A stretch of DNA of 64,000 nt from Oceanisphaera avium. GTDB taxonomy: Bacteria > Pseudomonadota > Gammaproteobacteria > Enterobacterales > Aeromonadaceae. The notes under the pieces were generated by a model. It saw nothing but the letters and a program-made list of their open reading frames with translations. It was not told the DNA's origin and searched no databases. The DNA is taken from assembly GCF_002157875.1 (NCBI RefSeq), contig NZ_CP021376.1:496001-560000 (forward strand), given 5' to 3'. This document shows, piece by piece, positions 58,450-64,000 of the stretch; the stretch's first letter is position 1; each line of letters begins with the position of its first letter. The position numbers were made by a program, and so were the translations under genes.

Positions 58450-60992
58450 TATGACTGCTCTTCTTTATCTGAGGTGGGGCTAGACTGCTGGGCTGCCTTA
58501 CGGGCTTTAGCGCGTGCCACTGCCGCCTTAATGGCGGCTTGTTTGTTAGCCGCGGCATCTGTGGACTCACTGGTTTGTGTAGGCTCATCGGCTGGCGGGG
58601 GTTCAACGTGCTCGGCTGCGGGGGCTTGGGCTAGTTTTTTCGCTTTAGCACGAGCAACGGCAGCTTTAATGGCGGCTTGTTTGTTAGCCGCGGCATCTGT
58701 GGACTCACTGTTTTGTGTAGGCTTATCGGCTGGCGTGGGTTCAACGTGCTCGGCTGCGGATGCTTGGGCTAGTTTTTTCGCTTTAGCACGAGCAACGGCC
58801 GCTTTAATGGCGGCTTGTTTATCGGTACTTGGCTGCCCACTGTCTGTTGGGGTGAGCGTGGCGGTGACCTCTTTTTCAGGCTTAGTTTGCGCCGGCGAGT
58901 TAAGCGCGGCCATGGCGGCTTTTAATTCGGCTTCTTGTTTTGCTTTAGCCCGAGCCACGGCCGCTTTAATGGCCGCTTTTTTATGATCCACTTGTTTTTT
59001 GCGCGCTGGCGCTTGATCTAGCGCGGGCTGCGCTGCGTCTTGTTCGCCACTGCTTTGCTTAAGGTGAGCGGCGTCTAAGGGCTCAGCTTGCGCTGCCTTG
59101 CGCGCTTTAGCGCGTGCAACGGCGGCTTGAATGGCGGCTTTTTTACTGTCTGAATTATGGCGAGTGCTTGACTCAGAGCCTGGGTTTTCTAACTCAGCCT
59201 GCTGAGTGTCGGGCTCGGTTTGGGCTGCTTTACGCGCCTTGGCGCGGGCAATGGCGGCGGCGACGGCCGGATTTTTCCCCGCAGCTTGGGGCGCATCGCT
59301 AGCGGCGGCTTCATCGCCAGTCATAGCTGAGCCTTGTGCCGCTTTTAGCGCGCGATTGCGCCTGGCTTCTTCTTTACGCGCGGCGCGCGCGGCGGCCATA
59401 TCTTCTGGTGGCGTCTCGGCGGCTTGGCGAGCTTTGACTCGGGCGAGGGCGGCGGCCACCGGATCTTCACCGGTTTTAGCGGTTTGTTCTGCCATGCGCG
59501 CCTTGCGCTCGGCGGCAGCTTTAGCTTGGCGCGCTTGGCGCTCTTCTTTTTCTAAGTTTAAACGGGCTTGGCGAGCTTCAAAGCGCTCCTTAGCGCGCTC
59601 CGCTTGCTCAGCTTCTTGGTGAGCTTGGCGAATATCGGCTTTTGCGACCCGATAATATTGCACCAGTGGAATATTACTGGGGCAGACATAAGCACAGGCG
59701 CCGCACTCAATACAGTCAAATAAATTATGGCTTTCCAGCTTTTCATGCTCTTCGCTGCGCGCATACCAGTAGAGCTGCTGGGGTAATAAACTCACCGGGC
59801 AAGCATCGGCACATTTACTACAGCGAATGCAGGCCATTTCATCCACAGGCGGTGATAGCTCCACCATTGACGGCGCTAAAATGCAGTTACAGCCTTTAAT
59901 AATGGGCGCTTGGGCGGTGTGTAGAGTAAAGCCCATCATGGGTCCGCCAATAATAATGCGCTGCTCAGGCTCGGGCTTAAGGCCATAACGTGTTAGCAAA
60001 TAACGAATAGGCGTACCTATATACACCCAGGCATTACCTGGATGTTCAAAGGTATTACCCGCCATAGTGACCACACGGCGGATCAAGGGCTCATCTTCAA
60101 TAATGGCTTGTTGTACGGCAAACACGGTGCCGACGTTTAGCATCACGATGCCTAAGTCTGACGACAAACCTTTATGGGGGACTTGTAAGCCGGTCAGTAT
60201 TTCAATTAATTGTTTTTGTCCGCCAGAGGGGTACTTGGTGGGTACGGCCACAATAAGCAAGTTGTCATCGCTGTTAGCGGCTTTTAGGGCGGCAATGGCT
60301 TCAGGCTTATTATCTTCAACGGCGATGATGGTGAGCGTTGGTTTTACAATATGGCGCAAGATATCCACGCCCTGCAAAATTTCTGGCGAGTGCTCGCGCA
60401 TGAGGCGATCATCGGCACTGATATAGGGCTCACACTCTACGCCGTTAATAATTAAAGTTTCTATGGGCTGCTGGCGCGTCGGTTTATCTTTAGCGTGGCT
60501 TGCCACTTGGCTGGCTGCAAGTTTCACATGGGTAGGAAAGCCGGCGCCGCCTAAACCTGTGATGCCCGCTTGATGAATGCGTGCTAGCAAAGCTTGAGGT
60601 TCAAGCAAGCTATAGTCGCTAACAGGAAAACGCTCGCGCCAGGTATCTTGGCCATCAGGTTTTAGCACTATGCATAAACCACTTAAACCAGAGGGATGGC
60701 ATAAGGGGCGGTCTTCAATCGCTACAATCGTGCCCGAAGTCGGTGCGTGAACGGCTACCATCATCGGATTAAGCGACTCACTTAAGGTTTGACCTTTAAG
60801 TACCTGTTCGCCAACAGTGACTTGTATTTGCGCGGCTTGGCCTATGTGTTGACGTACTTGTAGTACTAATTCCTCAGGTAGGCCAGCGTCACTAATGGGC
60901 GTGAGATTAGCAGGCGCCTTGCGCTGTGGCGGATGGATACCGCCATGAAAGGTGTGCAACTGGCCCGCTTTTAAATTTTCTAACCACGCCAT
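58449..60992 (-). CDS. rsxC: Electron transport complex subunit RsxC with repeated Ala/Lys tail
   Basis: This peripheral subunit carries the NADH/FMN-type site and two [4Fe-4S] clusters. The 847 residues are longer than the E. coli protein (740). The core occupies about 1-450, with GLGGAGFPTHVKL (148-160), NGVECEPYISADDRL, and clusters CIRCSKCADACP (388-399) and CIECGACAYVCP (427-438). The tail of about 400 residues is a low-complexity charged region with at least six copies of a [KN]-x-A-A-I-x-A-A-V-A-R-A-K-A-[RK] motif. Two of them are almost identical 46-residue units (DNA repeats from 58545 and 58683). It starts 1 base after rsxB ends. Confidence 0.95.
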   Translation of the reverse strand: MAWLENLKAGQLHTFHGGIHPPQRKAPANLTPISDAGLPEELVLQVRQHIGQAAQIQVTVGEQVLKGQTLSESLNPMMVAVHAPTSGTIVAIEDRPLCHPSGLSGLCIVLKPDGQDTWRERFPVSDYSLLEPQALLARIHQAGITGLGGAGFPTHVKLAASQVASHAKDKPTRQQPIETLIINGVECEPYISADDRLMREHSPEILQGVDILRHIVKPTLTIIAVEDNKPEAIAALKAANSDDNLLIVAVPTKYPSGGQKQLIEILTGLQVPHKGLSSDLGIVMLNVGTVFAVQQAIIEDEPLIRRVVTMAGNTFEHPGNAWVYIGTPIRYLLTRYGLKPEPEQRIIIGGPMMGFTLHTAQAPIIKGCNCILAPSMVELSPPVDEMACIRCSKCADACPVSLLPQQLYWYARSEEHEKLESHNLFDCIECGACAYVCPSNIPLVQYYRVAKADIRQAHQEAEQAERAKERFEARQARLNLEKEERQARQAKAAAERKARMAEQTAKTGEDPVAAALARVKARQAAETPPEDMAAARAARKEEARRNRALKAAQGSAMTGDEAAASDAPQAAGKNPAVAAAIARAKARKAAQTEPDTQQAELENPGSESSTRHNSDSKKAAIQAAVARAKARKAAQAEPLDAAHLKQSSGEQDAAQPALDQAPARKKQVDHKKAAIKAAVARAKAKQEAELKAAMAALNSPAQTKPEKEVTATLTPTDSGQPSTDKQAAIKAAVARAKAKKLAQASAAEHVEPTPADKPTQNSESTDAAANKQAAIKAAVARAKAKKLAQAPAAEHVEPPPADEPTQTSESTDAAANKQAAIKAAVARAKARKAAQQSSPTSDKEEQS

Positions 60993-60993
60993 G

Positions 60994-61548
60994 TTAATCT
61001 ACCTGCTTGATATCAATGGGTTGGAGCTGCCATTTCCAGTTATCTGTGGTCACACTAATGGGCACCATTTCGATACAATCGGTAGGGCAGGGATCCACAC
61101 ATAAATCGCAGCCTGTGCATTCATCGACAATCACAGTGTGCAGCGCTTTAGTGGCCCCCACTATGGCATCGACCGGACAGGCGGCAATGCATTTTGTGCA
61201 GCCAATGCACATGTCTTCATGGATAAAGGCCACCCGCTTTTCCGGAGCTGCGGCTTCGGCGCCCATGGCCTGCGGCTCAACGCCCATTAAGTCGGCAATT
61301 TTTCGCATAGTGGCATCGCCACCCGGCACGCATTTATTAATGTCATCGCCATCCGCGACCGCTTGGGCATAGGGCCGACAGCCTGGATATCCGCATTGCC
61401 CACATTGAGTTTGTGGTAACAGCTCATCAAGCTGTTCAACGATAGGATCTGACTCCACCTTAAATTTAATAGCGGCAAAGCCTAAAATTAAGCCAAAAAT
61501 GAGCGCCAATAGCGCCAATACGGCAATGGCGATTAAGATATTACTCAT
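60994..61548 (-). CDS. rsxB: Electron transport complex subunit RsxB
   Basis: This iron-sulfur protein of the Rsx/Rnf complex has 184 residues, with an N-terminal membrane anchor (about 3-27). The first cluster ligands are in [15 protein letters not shown] (C49, C52, C57) and NKCVPGG. Two ferredoxin-type clusters follow: [16 protein letters not shown] and [17 protein letters not shown]. Start overlaps the rsxA stop (TAATG). Confidence 0.96.
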   Translation of the reverse strand: MSNILIAIAVLALLALIFGLILGFAAIKFKVESDPIVEQLDELLPQTQCGQCGYPGCRPYAQAVADGDDINKCVPGGDATMRKIADLMGVEPQAMGAEAAAPEKRVAFIHEDMCIGCTKCIAACPVDAIVGATKALHTVIVDECTGCDLCVDPCPTDCIEMVPISVTTDNWKWQLQPIDIKQVD

Positions 61549-62129
61549 TACAACTTCACCAAGCCGGTAAAGCCCATAAAGGCCAGAGACATTAGGCCGG
61601 CGGTGATCATGGCCAGCGCCGCACCTTTAAAGGGCGCGGGCACATCGGCGCCGGCAAGTCGCTCACGCATAGCGGCAAATAACACCAGCACTAAGGAAAA
61701 GCCTAAGGCGGCGCCAAAGCCATAAATCAAGCTTTGCATAAAGTTATGCTGCTCATTGATATTGAGCAGGGCCACACCAAGCACCGCACAGTTGGTGGTG
61801 ATCAGTGGTAAGAAAATACCGAGCAGGCGATAAAGCGTGGGGCTGGTTTTATGCACCACCATTTCAGTGAACTGCACCACCACCGCAATCACTAAAATAA
61901 AAGATAAAGTGCGCAGATAAGTGAGCTCAAGGGGCAATAAAATATATTGGTTTACCAGATAAGAGCAGGCGGCTGCGAGCGTAAGCACGAAGGTAGTGGC
62001 CATCCCCATTCCGATGGCGGTTTCTAACTTGCCGGACACGCCCATAAAGGGGCATAAGCCTAAAAACTTCACTAATACGAAGTTGTTGACCAGCACGGTG
62101 CCGACAAATAGCAACAAGTATTCAGACAT
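61548..62129 (-). CDS. rsxA: Electron transport complex subunit RsxA
   Basis: This first gene of the operon is an integral membrane subunit pairing with RsxE. The 193 residues equal the E. coli length, from [20 protein letters not shown] (62129); the upstream frame to 62162 is not needed. [11 protein letters not shown] and [15 protein letters not shown] are the paired cysteine segments. Ribosome site GAGTG is weak. In E. coli the complex re-reduces SoxR; here no soxR is in the window, so a role in nitrogen or redox balance is equally possible. Confidence 0.95.
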   Translation of the reverse strand: MSEYLLLFVGTVLVNNFVLVKFLGLCPFMGVSGKLETAIGMGMATTFVLTLAAACSYLVNQYILLPLELTYLRTLSFILVIAVVVQFTEMVVHKTSPTLYRLLGIFLPLITTNCAVLGVALLNINEQHNFMQSLIYGFGAALGFSLVLVLFAAMRERLAGADVPAPFKGAALAMITAGLMSLAFMGFTGLVKL

Positions 62130-62348
62130 GATCACTCGGCGATTTAAAATGACAGCGGTCATTATCGGACTTTATGGCGCATTTCACAATGGCACATCCG
62201 TCTTGATAACCGGCTGTAGGGATTAAAAAAGCCAGCAATGACGTAAGTTAAGCTATTGATTAACATAATGTTCACAGTGTTAACAACAGCAGGGCAGCGA
62301 GCAGTAGTCACCCTTAGGACTTAAGCCATTGGCTTTGCCAAAAACGAC
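62130..62348 (-). promoter_or_regulatory. rsx operon upstream region
   Basis: No gene seen. TTGAT-TAAC-ATAAT at about 62254-62267 is a half-conserved FNR-like site (perfect left half only), and GTTCACAGTGTTAAC nearby is a partial palindrome. Neither is strong enough to call. Confidence 0.3.
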
Positions 62349-62376
62349 AAAACGCGAGGGATGAGCCTCACGTTTT
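62349..62376 (-). terminator. Terminator of the Cys-rich small gene
   Basis: On the minus strand AAAACGTGAGG pairs with CCTCGCGTTTT (one G-U) and is followed by GTCGTTTTT, about 80 bases after the small gene's stop. Confidence 0.65.
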
Positions 62377-62454
62377 GTAATTGTTCACTGTTTTAATTTA
62401 ACTGACAGACTAATTAATAACGGCCAACTAAGTGACAGACGCTAGGCTTAATGA

Positions 62455-62562
62455 TTATTGGGCCTGCGTTTGTTGTTCAGCTTGTGCTTCAGCTTCAGCT
62501 GCTGCACGTTCTTCTTCTTGGCGAGTATGTTCGCCGCCGCAACCACCACAACATCCGCTCAT
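62455..62562 (-). CDS. Cys-rich 35-residue protein (CCGGCGG start)
   Basis: This small protein was found by reading the gap on the minus strand: MSGCCGGCGGEHTRQEEERA then an acidic/glutamine-rich helix ending QQTQAQ. A perfect AGGAG lies 6 bases before the ATG and a terminator follows, so it is very likely expressed. The CC-GG-C cluster could bind metal. I recall similar CCGSC-type small proteins annotated in Shewanella-like genomes, without known function. It lies between rsxA and pfkA. Confidence 0.75.
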   Translation of the reverse strand: MSGCCGGCGGEHTRQEEERAAAEAEAQAEQQTQAQ

Positions 62563-62690
62563 CTTTATCTCCTATGACTGACTTAACGCTTGGTCTTGAA
62601 CTGAAGCCAGTATAGTGAAGCCATTAAATAAAAAATGTGATCTAGCGCAAGTAAGTGGTATTTAAAATGCATATTACGGTTTACCGATTA

Positions 62691-62706
62691 AAAAGCCGCG
62701 CTTTTT
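62691..62706 (-). terminator. Short hairpin after pfkA
   Basis: AAAAGC-CGC-GCTTTT, a short AT-flanked stem 13 bases after the pfkA stop; it is weak but well placed. Confidence 0.45.
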
Positions 62707-62718
62707 TACAAATTTTTT

Positions 62719-63681
62719 CTAGAACAAGACATTCGAAAGCTGATACAGCTCTTCATTAAAGGGGCGCTTTAAGTGCTTAATACAGTCAATGATATCGTGA
62801 TGCACAATGGCATTACTTTGTAAGCCCACACAGCGCCCACCATAGCCTTCTAATAATAACTCTACTGCGCGAGCACCCATGCGACTGGCTATAATTCGAT
62901 CCACGGCCGTAGGGGTACCGCCACGTTGAATATGCCCTAAAATAGTGGCGCGAGTGTCACGCCCAGTCGCGGCTTGAATATCATAGGCCAGACGATTGGC
63001 ATCGCACATATTTTCACAAATGGCGACGATGGCATGTTTTTTACCCTTAGCCACCCCTTCAAAAATTTGCCCAATAAGCTCGCCTTGATCGTAGGGGACC
63101 TCCGGCACTATCACGTATTCGGCACCCCCTGCCACGGCGGCTGACGAAGTCAGATCTCCACAGTGGCGGCCCATAATTTCCACCACCGAAATACGATTAT
63201 GCGAGCTACAGGTATCACGCAGTCGATCAATGGCCTCTACTGCCACATTCAGTGCCGTATCAAAACCAATGGTAAAATCTGTGCCGGCAATGTCGTTATC
63301 TATAGTGCAAGGAATGCCAATACAAGGAAAGCCAAGCTCAGTGAGGCTCATGGCGCCCATATAAGAGCCATCGCCCCCTATTACCACTAGGGCATCAATG
63401 CCATGGTGTTTAAGATTTTCCACCGCTGTTTGGCGCACACTTTCTTCTTTAAACTCAGGAAAGCGCGCCGAGCCTAAAAAAGTCCCGCCACGGGTAATGA
63501 CATCTGATACCGAATAGCGATCAAGGGGGCGTATTTCGTTATTAAATAAGCCTTTATAGCCATTTTGAATACCAAATACTTCCAGTTTATGGTGTAAGCC
63601 GGCTCGCACCACGGCGCGGATCGCCGCGTTCATGCCAGGCGCATCGCCACCACTGGTTAATACGCCAATGCGTTTAATCAT
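62719..63681 (-). CDS. pfkA: ATP-dependent 6-phosphofructokinase
   Basis: It phosphorylates fructose 6-phosphate, the committed step of glycolysis. There are 320 residues from [20 protein letters not shown] (E. coli 320); an upstream extension to 63729 has no similarity. GGDGS binds ATP ([12 protein letters not shown]), [17 protein letters not shown] holds the catalytic aspartate region, MGRHCGDL and [13 protein letters not shown] are substrate and allosteric segments. Together with tpiA (upstream on the same strand) and pykA it covers key glycolytic steps. Confidence 0.97.
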   Translation of the reverse strand: MIKRIGVLTSGGDAPGMNAAIRAVVRAGLHHKLEVFGIQNGYKGLFNNEIRPLDRYSVSDVITRGGTFLGSARFPEFKEESVRQTAVENLKHHGIDALVVIGGDGSYMGAMSLTELGFPCIGIPCTIDNDIAGTDFTIGFDTALNVAVEAIDRLRDTCSSHNRISVVEIMGRHCGDLTSSAAVAGGAEYVIVPEVPYDQGELIGQIFEGVAKGKKHAIVAICENMCDANRLAYDIQAATGRDTRATILGHIQRGGTPTAVDRIIASRMGARAVELLLEGYGGRCVGLQSNAIVHHDIIDCIKHLKRPFNEELYQLSNVLF

Positions 63682-63740
63682 GGCTGCTCTCTTATTGTAA
63701 GAATGAATGAAGACTAATTTATAACTCAAGCTTAGACGAC

Positions 63741-63762
63741 GGCGCTGTTAACACTCAGCGCC
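63741..63762 (-). terminator. Hairpin between tpiA and pfkA
   Basis: GGCGCTG and CAGCGCC form a 7-bp stem with an 8-base loop and no T-run. It may attenuate or partly stop tpiA transcription. Confidence 0.4.
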
Positions 63763-63782
63763 TGCGTGAGAGTGGCTAAAAA

Positions 63783-64000
63783 TTAAGCACCCGCTTGAAT
63801 AATAGCGGCGAATTCGTCTGCATTTAAGGCGGCACCGCCCACTAGTGCACCGTCGATGTCGGGCATAGCAAATAAGCCAGCGGCACTGGCGCCTTTAACG
63901 GAGCCGCCATAAAGAATTTGCACCTTGTTCGCAATTTCAGCATCACTGTTAGCTAAAAAAGCGCGAATATCGGCATGCACTTGCTGTGCTATCTCGGGGG
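63783..64000 (-). CDS. tpiA: Triose-phosphate isomerase, C-terminal part
   Basis: Only the last 72 residues are inside the window ([20 protein letters not shown] to AAIIQAGA, stop at 63783); the gene continues past the right edge. [20 protein letters not shown] with [14 protein letters not shown] is the phosphate-binding end of the TIM barrel and is diagnostic. The catalytic residues are outside. It is upstream of pfkA on the same strand. Confidence 0.95.
   Translation of the reverse strand, partial: PEIAQQVHADIRAFLANSDAEIANKVQILYGGSVKGASAAGLFAMPDIDGALVGGAALNADEFAAIIQAGA

Noticed and set aside
58420-58986. Long plus-strand frame with repeated FALARATAALMAA units
   Set aside because: It is the antisense shadow of the repeated Ala/Lys tail of rsxC; the repetition keeps the opposite frame open.

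Overview
This is ordinary chromosomal DNA of a gammaproteobacterium. Gene content and order (rpsA-ihfB-lapA-lapB-pyrF, tusE-yccS-yccA-tRNA-Ser, rsxABCDGE-nth, psrA-fadE, fadIJ, pfkA near tpiA) fit the Aeromonadales/Oceanisphaera-Oceanimonas side of the class. That placement is inferred from recalled synteny and protein similarity, not from a search. I see no prophage, plasmid backbone, insertion sequence, CRISPR array or secretion island. Most of the window is core metabolism.

Layout: 1-5800 holds speA, a small ybaM-like gene and the psrA-fadE pair. 5900-13400 holds pykA, sodB/grxD, tusE, a frameshifted yccS-like gene, yccA and tRNA-Ser(UGA). 13400-21500 holds an RluA-type pseudouridine synthase, an SDR enzyme, ribA, then cmk, rpsA, ihfB, lapA, lapB, pyrF and a DUF3820 gene. 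21500-30150 holds hns, an NhaC-type antiporter, an EAL-like/HDOD protein, fadL, putP and an ECF sigma/anti-sigma pair. 30300-43700 holds fadI-fadJ, htpG, adk, hemH, an SOS-controlled sulA-like gene, a DUF4250 gene, tpm, a YjiH-type transporter, a DUF924 gene, a ten-unit palindrome array and a DUF2057 gene. 43800-55400 holds dinG, a major porin, a repeat-rich gap, a DksA/TraR-type zinc protein, dusC, an MFS transporter, a yecM-like gene, a coiled-coil membrane protein, cysB, gloA, csbD and a second, five-unit palindrome array. 55400-64000 holds nth, the rsx(rnf) operon read right to left, a 35-residue Cys-rich protein, pfkA and the end of tpiA.

How genes work together: fadL (uptake), fadE (first dehydrogenation) and fadIJ (the remaining three steps) make up most of long-chain fatty-acid use. 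They carry two different operator types: PsrA-like boxes before psrA-fadE and fadL, and a FadR-like palindrome before fadIJ. pykA has good CRP- and FNR-like sites. The rsx operon and nth form one overlapping transcription unit. sulA has a perfect LexA box.

The least explained feature is a family of two alternating hairpins, P1 (ATACCGG-type) and P2 (a stem with a C-GAAA-G tetraloop). They occur as a 10-unit array (42181-43042), a 5-unit array with an exact 105-bp period (54911-55405), reverse-oriented single copies after the porin gene, and a copy after fadJ. The stems vary by compensatory changes, which suggests that the folded form is kept by selection or by the spreading mechanism.
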